46,590 nt of DNA from Alcanivorax sp. (GCA_013823245.1 PNLU01000015.1:1-46590); one strand, 5' to 3'; positions 16,045 to 24,530 are shown, counted from the stretch's first letter. Made by a program: numbers and translations. The notes: generated from the letters alone by a model not told the origin.

Positions 16045-17313
16045 TCACCAGTCCCTCAACGCGCGCTTTGCCTGCGCAGTCATTTTCTGTTGTACACGCT
16101 GAAGCACGGCGTGCTCACCAAAGCGCTCCGTAAACGCCGCATGCCAGGCCGACAAACCCGCATGCAGCTGTTCTGCCATCTCAAGCGCGGTATTGACGAC
16201 AAGCCGCTTGCCAACACCCAACTCTGCGGCCATCACCTCCCAATGGGTGCGCCGCAATAGCCCGGGGTCGGCAAGTTGACCGACCGGCAGCGCCAGCCGA
16301 TGGCTGATGCCCCGGATCGCCTGGGTGCAGATCAGGTCGTAGCACGGCGCCAGTCGATAACGCCGCCCATGACGAGGCCGCAGCAAGGACAGATTCTTCA
16401 GGTGTGCATCCGCATTACCCAGCAGGACATTGCCGATCTGCCATCGGACCAGGTTGCGCAAATCCAGCGCGGGCACTTCGCAAGCGGCCCTGATCACCGC
16501 CGCCATGTCCGCCAGGGTCGCCCCTTCATCAGCGTATTTCCGGGCACTGCTTCGACCCAGCGCCTGACAGAAATCCTCCTGGTGCAGCCGCTGGACCCGG
16601 CCTGCCTCATCGCGATAGCGGTCATAGCGCTCGCTGATTGAGCAGATATGTTTACCGATAGGGAACGGGGTCACTGGCGCCACATCCAGTCCAAGCTGGA
16701 CCGCCATGAAGGTGGTATAGGATTCGTACAATGGCACATGCCGCAGGTCCCGCACCGGCAGTTTGAGGATATGCGTGGACGCGCCCTGCCCGACGGGCAA
16801 TGCCAGTCGGGCATCCTCTCCGTCGTGCATCCTGACCGCGACCTTGTCCTGCGCGCCAGCCAGGGACAGGCGCGGAGCCTGACGGCCCCCCCGAGGGAAA
16901 ACGGCACTGCCGGACTCAATGGCGTTGATGATATCCGCCTCATCCAGGGGCTCAGAGGCATCGCCGCCCGGTTCCGGCTCAACGCCCTCCGGCAGCAATT
17001 GCAGCGCGCCCGCGCAATCGCCTCCCAGAGCGGTCAGCAGCGCAAAATCATCATCTGCAATGCCCAGCGCCCGGACCAGTCGATGGCGCGCATCCCCCTC
17101 AGGGAGCAGATTGGAAAAAAAGAAATGACCGCGCATATCCGGCGGCAGAAAATCCCCGGTCTCGTTCAACGGGAGGCTGTGAGAAATTTCGAAACCATCC
17201 TCAAGCCAGGCGCTGTCGTAGCAGAACGCCATGCGACGGGAGGCATCCAGTATCAGATCGCCCACACGGCGCGCTTCGAACCAGACCCCCAGCCTGCGCT
17301 CAACCGGACTCAC
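16045..17313 (-). CDS. hipA: HipA-type serine/threonine kinase toxin
   Basis: Toxin of a type II toxin-antitoxin module, 422 residues. In E. coli HipA phosphorylates glutamyl-tRNA synthetase and induces dormancy; the target here is unknown. Visible are the N-terminal HipA domain (for example HFFFSNLLPEGDAR), the Ser-loop LSLAGAQDKVAV at about 149-160, with S150 in the position autophosphorylated in E. coli HipA, the catalytic loop GNADAHLKN (299-307, D302 as base) and the metal-binding CYDLI (D326). Catalytic residues look intact. It starts at a GTG (17313) overlapping the hipB stop by 4 nt, the usual coupling. Confidence 0.92.
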   Translation of the reverse strand: MSPVERRLGVWFEARRVGDLILDASRRMAFCYDSAWLEDGFEISHSLPLNETGDFLPPDMRGHFFFSNLLPEGDARHRLVRALGIADDDFALLTALGGDCAGALQLLPEGVEPEPGGDASEPLDEADIINAIESGSAVFPRGGRQAPRLSLAGAQDKVAVRMHDGEDARLALPVGQGASTHILKLPVRDLRHVPLYESYTTFMAVQLGLDVAPVTPFPIGKHICSISERYDRYRDEAGRVQRLHQEDFCQALGRSSARKYADEGATLADMAAVIRAACEVPALDLRNLVRWQIGNVLLGNADAHLKNLSLLRPRHGRRYRLAPCYDLICTQAIRGISHRLALPVGQLADPGLLRRTHWEVMAAELGVGKRLVVNTALEMAEQLHAGLSAWHAAFTERFGEHAVLQRVQQKMTAQAKRALRDW

Positions 17314-17570
17314 GGCAAGACTCCATCCAGCACATCGCTCGTTGGCCAGGTCACCGTGATCTCCAGCCCGACCAACCTTGCCACGTGCAGTGCCAGCCCC
17401 AGTTGCACCGTCTCCTTGCCGCGCTCGAGCTCAGAGATGAAGCGAGCGCCCACGCCCGCCGTATCAGCCAGATCCTGCTGGGTCAGCCTCAGCCCCTTGC
17501 GGGCAGCGCGCACCGCCCGGCCGAATGCCCGGGAGTCTGTCAGCGTTTGCGCTATATCATTCTGAACCAT
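17310..17570 (-). CDS. hipB: HipB-type XRE-family antitoxin
   Basis: Antitoxin and autorepressor of hipBA, about 86 residues. The helix-turn-helix is seen as GLRLTQQDLADTAGVGARFISELERGK, followed by GLALHVARLVGLEI, the typical XRE dimer core, and a short tail. The frame also contains an ATG at 17609, but that codon lies inside the predicted promoter spacer and upstream of the operator at the transcription start, so the ATG at 17570 is the more likely start. It is preceded by a weak GGGTGG site. The operators at 17582-17697 are the expected HipB binding sites. It overlaps hipA by 4 nt. Confidence 0.9.
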   Translation of the reverse strand: MVQNDIAQTLTDSRAFGRAVRAARKGLRLTQQDLADTAGVGARFISELERGKETVQLGLALHVARLVGLEITVTWPTSDVLDGVLP

Positions 17571-17581
17571 ACGCCACCCAC

Positions 17582-17697
17582 TATTACCGATCGGTAATAT
17601 ATAGCGCATGTACTACCAGTCGGCAAATTTTATTACCGATAGGTAAAATTTCGACAACCTGGCGTGCGCGGGGGCACAATATTACCGATCGGTATTA
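17582..17697 (-). promoter_or_regulatory. hipBA promoter with array of palindromic operators
   Basis: Three related sites occur: O1 TATTACCGATCGGTAATA at 17582-17599 (perfect 18-bp palindrome), O2 TATTACCGATAGGTAAAA at 17631-17648 and O3 TATTACCGATCGGTATTA at 17680-17697. Their centres (17590.5, 17639.5, 17688.5) are exactly 49 bp apart. A degenerate fourth copy, matching 12 of 18 positions, is at 17611-17628. A minus-strand promoter TTGCCG (17621-17626), 17-bp spacer, TATATA (17598-17603) places O1 over the -10 and start site and the degenerate copy over the -35. The region is markedly AT-richer than its surroundings. Binding by HipB is inferred by analogy with E. coli. Confidence 0.8.
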
Positions 17698-17708
17698 TGA
17701 CATCGGCA

Positions 17709-18404
17709 CTATTTGAGAATACGCGGTGCGGGCAGCCATTGCTCCAGCGTGGCGATATTGTCATCGAGGGCAGCCATGGTTTGCCCCGGCAACACGTTGG
17801 CCACCCAGGCGGCCAGGCGCAGGCCGCTGGCGCGGATGGCGTCGGCGGTGAGCAGGGCGTGGTTGAGGCAGCCCAACCGCATGCCGACCACCAGAATCAC
17901 GGGCAGGTCGAGTTCAACGGCCAGATCGGCCAGGCTCTCGCGGTCATTCACCGGCACTTTCCAGCCGCCCGCGCCTTCCACCAGGAGCAGGTCCGGGTCC
18001 CGCGCCGCCTCGCTGAGCAGGGCGCCGCGCACATAGCCCGCCAGCCGCGCCACGTTCATTCTGCGGCCTTCCTGCTGCGCCGCCAGGTGCGGTGCCATGG
18101 GGGCCTGCAGCAGCACCGGGTTCACTTGGTCGTAAGGCAGCTTGATGCTGGAGGCGGCCATCAGGGCCCGGGCATCCTCGTTGGTCGGTCCGTCATGGGT
18201 CCCGCAGGGTGACGGCGCAGGGTCCGCCCCGGCGGCCACCGGCTTCAGGCCCAGCGTGCGTAACCCGGCTGCGCTGGCCTGTTCCAGCAGGCGGCAGGCC
18301 ACCCAGGTCTTGCCGACTTCGGTGTCGGTGCCGGTAATAAAAAAACGACCTCGGGGTACACGTCGGTCCGTCACTGGGCTCTCCACATCAGGCTCTCCGT
18401 TCAA
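17709..18404 (-). CDS. bioD: dethiobiotin synthetase
   Basis: ATP-dependent closure of the ureido ring, converting 7,8-diaminopelargonate and CO2 to dethiobiotin. The 231-residue protein has the P-loop GTDTEVGKT (25-33), LKPVAAG, a VEGAGGW motif and the VGMRLGCLNH segment that typify BioD. The start overlaps the bioC stop by 4 nt, making it the last gene of bioB-F-H-C-D. No terminator hairpin is visible before the hipBA promoter, so read-through into hipBA is possible. The bioA transaminase gene is not in this window. Confidence 0.95.
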   Translation of the reverse strand: MNGEPDVESPVTDRRVPRGRFFITGTDTEVGKTWVACRLLEQASAAGLRTLGLKPVAAGADPAPSPCGTHDGPTNEDARALMAASSIKLPYDQVNPVLLQAPMAPHLAAQQEGRRMNVARLAGYVRGALLSEAARDPDLLLVEGAGGWKVPVNDRESLADLAVELDLPVILVVGMRLGCLNHALLTADAIRASGLRLAAWVANVLPGQTMAALDDNIATLEQWLPAPRILK

Positions 18405-19237
18405 GCGCCACGCCGCAGCAGCAGTTGGCCGATTTGCCAGGTCAGGGGCAGGCCCTGCGCTGTGCGTTGCTGTTCATAGGCCTGCATCATCGCGCGCAGT
18501 CGTGCGCGGCCGGTGAGGCCAGCCGGTTGTTCGCGAAATACATGGTGCGCGCCGGTGGCACGCAGCATGGTGCCGATGGCACGCACATCCGGGTAGTGCT
18601 GGCGCACCTGCCAGTGATGCTGCGCTTCGAGCTGCCAGCCCTGCGCGGCGAACGCCGTCTGCCAGCTGGCCAGATCGTGGAAAGCATTCACATGCGGGCT
18701 CTGGTCGGCCTGCGCCCAACTGTCACGCAACTCCTGCAGGGTGCCGGGCAACGGGACACACAGCGCAAACCAGGCGCCCGGGCGGCTGACACGGCTGAGT
18801 TCCGCCGCCAGCGGCGCCAGATCGCGGCACCATTGCAGCGCGAAGGACGAAAAGATCAGATCCAGACACTGGTCCGCCAGTGGCAGACGCGTGGCGTCGG
18901 CGCACAGGCCACGGTAGTGATCATTCAGCCGCCCGCGCTCGGCAGCCTCTGCCAGCATGGGCAGGGCCAGGTCCAGACCCAGCCAGCGGGCGTCGGGAAA
19001 GCGGGCTTGCAGGCGTCGCGCCATGGGGGCTGTGCCCGCGCCCAGGTCCAGGGCATGGCGCGCTGACAGCCCCTCCGGCAACAACGCCAGCAAGGCCCGG
19101 GCGACACTGAGCTGCAAGGTGGCATGCTCGTCGTAGGTGCGTGCCGCGCCGCCAAAATGGCGCGCTACCGGATCACTGCCCGGCGCCACAGGGGGCGACA
19201 AAGGCGGCGGCGACGCAGGCCGGTTCAGACTGCCCAT
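18401..19237 (-). CDS. bioC: malonyl-ACP O-methyltransferase BioC
   Basis: SAM-dependent methylation of malonyl-ACP, which starts pimelate synthesis for biotin. The 278-residue protein has the class I methyltransferase fold with motif I LDLGAGTA at 63-70, an acidic residue after the second strand (LGLDLALPML), and FSSFALQWC as the active-site-side helix typical of BioC. The frame extends upstream inside bioH, but the ATG at 19237 starts 1 nt after the bioH stop and is taken as the start. It overlaps bioD by 4 nt. Confidence 0.93.
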   Translation of the reverse strand: MGSLNRPASPPPLSPPVAPGSDPVARHFGGAARTYDEHATLQLSVARALLALLPEGLSARHALDLGAGTAPMARRLQARFPDARWLGLDLALPMLAEAAERGRLNDHYRGLCADATRLPLADQCLDLIFSSFALQWCRDLAPLAAELSRVSRPGAWFALCVPLPGTLQELRDSWAQADQSPHVNAFHDLASWQTAFAAQGWQLEAQHHWQVRQHYPDVRAIGTMLRATGAHHVFREQPAGLTGRARLRAMMQAYEQQRTAQGLPLTWQIGQLLLRRGA

Positions 19238-19238
19238 G

Positions 19239-20066
19239 TCAGACCTCGTCCTCCCAGGCCACGATGTTCTGCTCGCGATAGAAATCCAGCACGGCCTGCA
19301 GGTACAGATCCGGCGCCGAGATGAAGGGCACATGGGCCATATCGGCCAGCAGGGCCCAGTCCATCTGCGGGTGCAGGGCCTGAATATCGGGAATCACAGC
19401 GGCGGGCACCAGATTGTCGTTTTCGCCAAACAGCATCAGCAGCGGTTGCCGGATGGCGGCCAGTTCGGCCCGCAAATCTGACTCACGCAGGATCGACAGC
19501 CCGCCCCGCAGGGCGCGCCCGGCGGGCAGGCCACAAAAATACAGGATGTCCTTCAGGCGCCGTACATCCTCGCGCAGCGTGGCACTGCCTTTACAGTTGA
19601 GTGCGAGAAAACGGATCAGGGTGCCTTCCTGATCTTCTTCGAAGACCTCGGCAAACTTGCCCAGGATCTCCGCCGGCATGGCGGCAGGCCAATCGTCGCT
19701 GGCCGTGAAGCGCGGCGTGGTGCCGACGGTGACCAGCGACAGCACGCGCTCGGGATGCGCATTGGCCAGAGCAATGCCCACCAGGCCGCCAAGAGACCAG
19801 CCCATGACATGCGCTTTCTCCGGCATCACGCTGAGCATCTGGCTGACCAGAAAATCGAGCGTGTACTCATCGTTGGGCAGCGGGCTTTGCCCCATGCCCG
19901 GCAGGTCGATCACGGTGACGCGGAAATGCGTCAGCAGTCCGGGCATGATGTCGTCCCAGACAATGGAATGCAGGCCCCAACCATGCAGCAGCACCAGGTC
20001 AGGCGCCTGTTCAGGGTCCGCTGCGGTGCTGCGATAAATATTGTGGAACGGCTTCAGGGCACTCAT
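19239..20066 (-). CDS. bioH: pimeloyl-ACP methyl ester carboxylesterase BioH
   Basis: Hydrolyses the methyl ester of pimeloyl-ACP to end the BioC-BioH chain-building pathway. The 275-residue alpha/beta hydrolase shows the oxyanion block LLHGWGLHS, the nucleophile elbow GWSLGG (S91), an acidic residue in FGENDNLVP and a histidine in ADMAHVPF that complete the triad. It overlaps bioF by 4 nt and is followed 1 nt later by bioC. The BioC-BioH pair in one operon shows that this strain makes pimelate by the E. coli-type route. Confidence 0.93.
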   Translation of the reverse strand: MSALKPFHNIYRSTAADPEQAPDLVLLHGWGLHSIVWDDIMPGLLTHFRVTVIDLPGMGQSPLPNDEYTLDFLVSQMLSVMPEKAHVMGWSLGGLVGIALANAHPERVLSLVTVGTTPRFTASDDWPAAMPAEILGKFAEVFEEDQEGTLIRFLALNCKGSATLREDVRRLKDILYFCGLPAGRALRGGLSILRESDLRAELAAIRQPLLMLFGENDNLVPAAVIPDIQALHPQMDWALLADMAHVPFISAPDLYLQAVLDFYREQNIVAWEDEV

Positions 20067-21238
20067 GGGGAGGCCTCCGGTATCAGATCGCGCGCGTCGG
20101 CCAGCGCCGCCAGCAACCGCGCGACATCGTCATGCTCATGGGCCGCCGACAGGGTAATGCGCAGTCGCGCAGTGCCCTCCGGCACCGTGGGCGGGCGAAT
20201 GGCAGAAATCAGGCAGCCGTGCTGACGCAGCCGCTCGCTCAGCGCCAGGGCGGCCGCATCACTGCCCACCACCAGCGGCTGAATCGCGGTGGCCGAGTCC
20301 ATCAGTGTATACCCCAGGGCCGCCGCGCCGTGACGAAACTGGTCGATGTGTGTGGCCAGCTTGTCGCGGCGCCAGCTGTCCTGCTGCATCAGCGTCAGGC
20401 TGACGCCCGTGGCAGCCGCCACCGCCGGTGGCAGCGCTGTGGTGTAGATATAGGGCCGCGCAAACTGGATCAACGTCTCGATCAGTTCGTCGCTGCCCGC
20501 CACAAAGGCTCCGAAAGTCCCGAGCGCCTTGCCCAGGGTGCCCATGTACACCGGGATGCGTTCGGCCACGCCTTGCGCCGCCGGGGTGCCCGCACCGCCC
20601 GGCCCGAGCACACCGAACCCGTGGGCATCGTCCACCATGACCCAGGCATCGTGTGCCTCGGCGGCATCGCACAGTGCGGCCAGGGGCGCCGCATCGCCGT
20701 CCATGCTGAAGATGCCGTCGGTCACCACCAGACGGCGCCGGGCGGCGCTGCTTTTTTCCAGTTGCGCGGTCAGGCTGGCCGGGTCGTTGTGCCGGTAACG
20801 GCGGAAGCGGGCGCCACTGGCGAGCCCGGCGTCGATCAGGGAGGCGTGATTCAGGCGATCTTCCAGCACCGCGTCGTGCGCCCCCATCAGGGCGCTGATC
20901 ACACCCAGGTTGGCCATGTAGCCGGTGGAAAACAGCAGCGCCCGGGGCTGGCCGGTGGCCGCTGCCAGCGCTTCTTCCAAAGCCTGGTGGTGGCGGCTGT
21001 GGCCGCAGACCAGATGTGAGGCGCCACTGCCAACGCCATACTCCGACGCTGCGGCCTGCAGGGCCTTGATCACTTGCGGCGCTGAGGCCAGGCCGAGGTA
21101 ATCGTTACTGCAAAAGTTCAGCAGGGTGCCATCGCCCAGCCGCGCCTGACGGCCCACGGCCGCTTCCTGGGTCAGACGTTGCCGGTAGCGGTGTTGCGCC
21201 CGCCGTTCGGCCAGGGCGGGCGCCAGATCAAACGGCAT
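20063..21238 (-). CDS. bioF: 8-amino-7-oxononanoate synthase
   Basis: PLP-dependent condensation of pimeloyl-ACP with L-alanine. The 391-residue protein has [12 protein letters not shown] near the N-terminus, [11 protein letters not shown], the [11 protein letters not shown] segment with the PLP-ring-binding Asp and His, and the Schiff-base lysine K237 in GTLGKALG. Length and motifs match the family. It follows bioB by 21 nt and overlaps bioH by 4 nt. Confidence 0.96.
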   Translation of the reverse strand: MPFDLAPALAERRAQHRYRQRLTQEAAVGRQARLGDGTLLNFCSNDYLGLASAPQVIKALQAAASEYGVGSGASHLVCGHSRHHQALEEALAAATGQPRALLFSTGYMANLGVISALMGAHDAVLEDRLNHASLIDAGLASGARFRRYRHNDPASLTAQLEKSSAARRRLVVTDGIFSMDGDAAPLAALCDAAEAHDAWVMVDDAHGFGVLGPGGAGTPAAQGVAERIPVYMGTLGKALGTFGAFVAGSDELIETLIQFARPYIYTTALPPAVAAATGVSLTLMQQDSWRRDKLATHIDQFRHGAAALGYTLMDSATAIQPLVVGSDAAALALSERLRQHGCLISAIRPPTVPEGTARLRITLSAAHEHDDVARLLAALADARDLIPEASP

Positions 21239-21259
21239 GGCATTCAGCCGGGCGCTGCA

Positions 21260-22387
21260 TCAGGCACTGCGCTTGTTAAGCACAGGCTTGGGCGCGCTCT
21301 TGTTCATGGCGTTGTAAAACTGGCCCTGTTCCTCGGCGGCCTGCTCGGCAATCTGCTGTTGCAGCGCAGCCTCGGCCGCTTCGTCCGAATAGTCGCCGTC
21401 CAGCGCCAGCGGATGAATGCCCAGACGCTTGAACAACTGGCGGTCGTGATCCGCCTCGGGGTTGTCGGTGGTTAACAGGCGCTCGCCGTAGAAAATCGAG
21501 TTGGCCCCGGCCATGAAGCACAGCGCCTGGGTCTGGTCGTTCATTTCCTGGCGACCTGCGGACAGGCGCACGAAGGATTCCGGCATCAGGATGCGCGCCA
21601 CCGCGATGGTGCGCACAAACTCGAACGGGTCCAGATCATCGACCTCGGCCAGCGGCGTGCCTTCGATTTTCACCAGCATGTTGATCGGTACGGATTCAGG
21701 GTGATGGGGCAGGTTGGCCAGTTGCTGCAACAACCCGACGCGGTCCTGGCGGCCCTCGCCCATGCCGACAATACCGCCACAGCAGATTTTCATGCCGGCA
21801 TCGCGTACGTGCGCCAGCGTGTTCAGGCGGTCGTCATAGGTTCGCGTGGTGATGACCTTGCCGTAATACTCCGGCGAGGTATCCAGGTTGTGGTTGTAGT
21901 AGTCCAGCCCGGCGTCGGCCAGTGCGTCGGCCTGCTCCTTGTCGAGCATGCCCAGGGTCATGCAGGTTTCCATGCCCAGCGCCTTCACCTGCCGCACCAT
22001 CTCCAGCACGTAAGGCATGTCCTTGCCGCGCGGGCTGCGCCAGGCAGCGCCCATGCAGAAGCGTGAGGCGCCCTTTGCCTTTGCCTGTTGGGCCTCGGCG
22101 ATCACCTTCTGCACTTCCAGCAGTTTTTCCTTCTCCAGCTCGGTGTTGTAGTGACCGGACTGGGAGCAGTACTTGCAGTCTTCCGGGCAGGCGCCGGTCT
22201 TGATCGACAGCAGCGTGGACACCTGCACCGCATTGGGATCGAAATGCGCCCGGTGCACACTGGCGGCCTTGAACAGCAGATCATTGAAGGGCAAGGCAAA
22301 CAGGGCCTCAACTTCATCACGGCGCCAGTCATGGCGTACGCCAGCGTGGGCAGATGTCGTCGGTGAACTGGCGGTAATGGCGGTCAT
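21260..22387 (-). CDS. bioB: biotin synthase
   Basis: Radical-SAM enzyme that inserts sulfur into dethiobiotin. The 375-residue protein carries the CxxxCxxC cluster in [12 protein letters not shown] (C67, C71, C74), the [13 protein letters not shown] block and the GGIVGMGE segment. The C-terminal tail after LGDYSDEA-like sequence is longer than in many BioB proteins and Glu/Gln/Ala-rich. It is the first gene of the biotin operon, downstream of a promoter with a BirA-type operator. Confidence 0.97.
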   Translation of the reverse strand: MTAITASSPTTSAHAGVRHDWRRDEVEALFALPFNDLLFKAASVHRAHFDPNAVQVSTLLSIKTGACPEDCKYCSQSGHYNTELEKEKLLEVQKVIAEAQQAKAKGASRFCMGAAWRSPRGKDMPYVLEMVRQVKALGMETCMTLGMLDKEQADALADAGLDYYNHNLDTSPEYYGKVITTRTYDDRLNTLAHVRDAGMKICCGGIVGMGEGRQDRVGLLQQLANLPHHPESVPINMLVKIEGTPLAEVDDLDPFEFVRTIAVARILMPESFVRLSAGRQEMNDQTQALCFMAGANSIFYGERLLTTDNPEADHDRQLFKRLGIHPLALDGDYSDEAAEAALQQQIAEQAAEEQGQFYNAMNKSAPKPVLNKRSA

Positions 22388-22407
22388 GGGGCCTGCTCCG
22401 GAGCGGT

Positions 22408-22425
22408 TAGTCTGATCGCAGACTA
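22408..22425 (-). promoter_or_regulatory. perfect palindrome over the bioB promoter -10 region
   Basis: TAGTCTG-ATCG-CAGACTA, seven-base perfect arms around a four-base centre. On the minus strand its first six bases form the predicted -10 (TAGTCT) of the bioB promoter, so the dyad spans the transcription start, 21-38 nt before the bioB ATG. It does not match BirA, BioR or BioQ sites that I know. It may be a second operator or a hairpin at the transcript start. Confidence 0.5.
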
Positions 22426-22448
22426 GGTAGCCGCCCTGGACATGTCAA
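22420..22448 (-). promoter_or_regulatory. sigma70-type promoter of the biotin operon
   Basis: On the minus strand TTGACA (22443-22448, full consensus) is followed by a 17-bp spacer and TAGTCT (22420-22425). It is correctly oriented for bioB, whose ATG is at 22387. The -35 lies inside the left half of the BirA-type operator, so operator occupancy would block polymerase. Confidence 0.65.
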
Positions 22449-22475
22449 CCAGATGAGCATCTCAAAAGTTTACGA
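22442..22475. promoter_or_regulatory. BirA-type biotin operator
   Basis: ATGTCAACC (22442-22450), 16 bp, then AGTTTACGA (22467-22475). The BirA consensus is TTGTAAACC-N16-GGTTTACAA; each half matches seven of nine positions and the spacer is exactly 16. The site overlaps the bioB -35. The birA gene is not in this window. The biotinyl-AMP-bound form of BirA is expected to repress the operon. Confidence 0.7.
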
Positions 22476-22494
22476 GTGGACAATTTTTAACCTG

Positions 22495-23190
22495 ATGGCA
22501 CCGCAATGCCCGCTGTGCACCCTGCCCGCCCAGCCGGACAGCGGCCTGTGCCCGGGCTGCGCGGCGGACCTGCCCGCCCTGCTGCGCCCGGGCCAGACCC
22601 TGTGCCGCTGCGGGCTGCCGCTGCCCGGCGCGCCGCCGCCTGCGGGCACCCTGCCACCCCTGTGCGGCCGCTGCCTGCACCGGCCACCGCCGTTCGAACG
22701 CGTGGTGACACCCCTGGCGTATGCCTTTCCGCTGGACCGCCTGATCCTGGGCCACAAGCAACAACGGCGCCCGGCACTGGAACGGGCCTTCCTCTGGCTG
22801 TGGCGGCAGCAGCTACCTCTGCATGGCGCCCAGCGACCGGACCTGCTGGTGCCGGTGCCGCTGCACTGGCGCCGCCTGTGGTGGCGCGGCTTCAACCCGG
22901 CGGCTCAACTGGCGCGCACCGCGTCCCTCGCGCTGGATATCCCGATGCAGCCGGTATTGGCCCGGCATCGCGCCACGCCCTCCCAGCAGGGGCTCAGCGC
23001 GGCGGCGAGGCGCCGCAATCTGGCTGCGGCACTGCGCGTCACTCACGACATTCGGGGGCGGCATATCGCGCTGATTGATGATGTCGTGACCACCGGCAGC
23101 ACCGCCCGCATGGCGAGCCAGGTACTGCGTGATCAGGGCGCCGCCCGGGTGGAGGTGTGGGCGCTGGCCCGGACGCTGCCGCCGGACTGA
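22495..23190 (+). CDS. comF: ComF-family phosphoribosyltransferase-like protein
   Basis: A ComF/GntX-type protein associated with DNA uptake or use of extracellular DNA. From the ATG at 22495 it has 231 residues: paired cysteines of a zinc ribbon (C5/C8, C19/C22, C37/C39, C57/C60), then a phosphoribosyltransferase-like domain with PVPLHWRRLWWRGFNPA and the PRPP-type loop LIDDVVTTGST. An earlier in-frame ATG at 22453 lies within the BirA operator, so 22495 is preferred, although neither start has a strong ribosome site. It is divergent from bioB, as in some pseudomonads. Confidence 0.88.
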   Translation: MAPQCPLCTLPAQPDSGLCPGCAADLPALLRPGQTLCRCGLPLPGAPPPAGTLPPLCGRCLHRPPPFERVVTPLAYAFPLDRLILGHKQQRRPALERAFLWLWRQQLPLHGAQRPDLLVPVPLHWRRLWWRGFNPAAQLARTASLALDIPMQPVLARHRATPSQQGLSAAARRRNLAAALRVTHDIRGRHIALIDDVVTTGSTARMASQVLRDQGAARVEVWALARTLPPD

Positions 23191-23206
23191 CCGCTGCCCC
23201 TCGCCT

Positions 23207-23224
23207 CCTGCCCGCCGGGGCAGG
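23207..23224 (+). terminator. possible terminator after comF
   Basis: CCTGCCC-GCC-GGGGCAGG forms a GC-rich hairpin 17 nt after the comF stop. No run of T follows, so rho-independent function is uncertain. Confidence 0.4.
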
Positions 23225-23284
23225 CATAATGCCGTCTGTGCGGGCTGGCACGGAGCCGGTCCGGTTTACAGGGGTGCGACCATA

Positions 23285-23821
23285 ATGAAAACAATAATAA
23301 CCGCCATCGTTTCGCTGGCCTTGTTCAGCATCAGCACCGGCCTGCAAGCCGCCGACCGTTACGAGGGTGTGCATCTGATTCGCGGTACCGTGCTGTCCAT
23401 CGGCCGCGTCGATCCCAGCGCCAGCGTGGGCACCGGCTTTTTTGTTGATGCCAATTACAGCAGCGTGGCCCTCAATGCCGGCGTGGCGTCCAAGAAGTTC
23501 GGCGAGTCGCCGTTCCGCAGCGGCGGGCCCACCGAAGAAGACGAGCGCGTGTCAGAGAAGCGTGTGAACAACGTCTACGCCGGGGTCGGCTTCGGCCGCA
23601 TCATCCAGTTCCAGGGCGGCTATGGGAATCAGGGTGAACTGCTGCGCCTGCGTTCGGACTTCAATTTCCGCTCGATTGTGGATTTCCTCAGCCAGCAGAG
23701 TACACCGCCACAACGCATGACGCTGGCCGACCGGATCACCTTCACCATTTCGGTGGAGCGTTACAGCGGCAAGGATGATGTGTTCAACAATGCCACCTGG
23801 GGTGTCGGGCTGCTGTTCTGA
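23285..23821 (+). CDS. exported protein of unknown function, possibly outer-membrane beta-rich
   Basis: A 178-residue protein with a clear Sec signal (about residues 1-22, cleavage after LQA). The mature part is rich in Gly, Val, Phe and alternating hydrophobic residues (for example VNNVYAGVGFGRIIQFQGGYG) and ends in Phe (WGVGLLF), a pattern seen in small outer-membrane beta-barrels. The family was not recognised and no partner gene is obvious. The frame is open upstream inside comF, but the ATG at 23285 begins the signal peptide and is the evident start. Confidence 0.75.
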   Translation: MKTIITAIVSLALFSISTGLQAADRYEGVHLIRGTVLSIGRVDPSASVGTGFFVDANYSSVALNAGVASKKFGESPFRSGGPTEEDERVSEKRVNNVYAGVGFGRIIQFQGGYGNQGELLRLRSDFNFRSIVDFLSQQSTPPQRMTLADRITFTISVERYSGKDDVFNNATWGVGLLF

Positions 23822-23852
23822 GCCTGCCGGGTGGCGCGATTCATCGAGGTGC

Positions 23853-24530
23853 ATGTTGCAGATCGAGATTCACCAGGGGCATTACCCGCCACCCAATCCC
23901 GACGGCATTACCGTCATCATTGATGTCATCCGGGCATTCACCACCAGTCATTTCGCCTTTGTCGGCGGCGTCGACCGCATCCTGCCGGTGGAAACGGCCG
24001 AGGAGGCCTTCAGCCTGCGGGCCCGGCATCCGCAGGCCTTGCTGGCGGGCGAGATCAACGCCCTGCCGATCGAGGGCTTCGACTTCGGCAATTCCCCCTG
24101 GGAGGTGGACAACGCCGACCTGGCAGGCCGCACGCTGATCATGCGCACCACCAACGGCATGAAGGCCACCCTGCATGCGCGCCCCTGCGCCGGGCTGTTC
24201 GTGACCGGGCTGGTCAGCGCGCATGCCACCGCCCGGGCCGTCCTGGCGCGCCGCCCGCCGAAAGTGCTGCTGGTGGCCTCACACCCCACCGGCGATGAAG
24301 ACGTGGCCTGCGCCGAGTACCTGCGCGGCCTGCTCGGCGGTTCGGGTATCGATGCGGATACTGCCGAGGCCCGCACCCGTCAGGCCCGCGCGGCCATCAA
24401 GTTCATGGACGGTCGCAGTGCCTATCTGCGCGCAGCAGATATCGACATGGCCGCCCGCTGCCTGGATACCGGCTTCGCCATGGAGGTCCGGGGCGACGAC
24501 CCGTTGACCATACTGCCCTGCCCGGTCTGA
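23853..24530 (+). CDS. ComB-family 2-phosphosulfolactate phosphatase-like protein
   Basis: A 225-residue protein of the ComB family, which in methanogens removes phosphate from 2-phosphosulfolactate in coenzyme M synthesis. Family signatures are visible: IDVIRAFTTS near the N-terminus, GEINALPIEGFDFGNSPWEV in the middle and the TTNGMKA loop. Bacteria with ComB homologues usually lack coenzyme M, so the physiological substrate here is unknown. It is preceded by a GAGG site close to the ATG and stands 31 nt after the exported protein gene, possibly in the same transcript. Confidence 0.82.
   Translation: MLQIEIHQGHYPPPNPDGITVIIDVIRAFTTSHFAFVGGVDRILPVETAEEAFSLRARHPQALLAGEINALPIEGFDFGNSPWEVDNADLAGRTLIMRTTNGMKATLHARPCAGLFVTGLVSAHATARAVLARRPPKVLLVASHPTGDEDVACAEYLRGLLGGSGIDADTAEARTRQARAAIKFMDGRSAYLRAADIDMAARCLDTGFAMEVRGDDPLTILPCPV

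Noticed and set aside
17571-17609. Upstream ATG of hipB at 17609
   Set aside because: It lies inside the predicted promoter spacer and its first codons are the operator palindrome itself; the ATG at 17570 gives a normal HipB N-terminus.
22453-22494. Upstream ATG of comF at 22453
   Set aside because: It falls inside the BirA-type operator, and the ComF zinc-ribbon start fits the ATG at 22495. Not fully excluded, since neither site has a good ribosome site.
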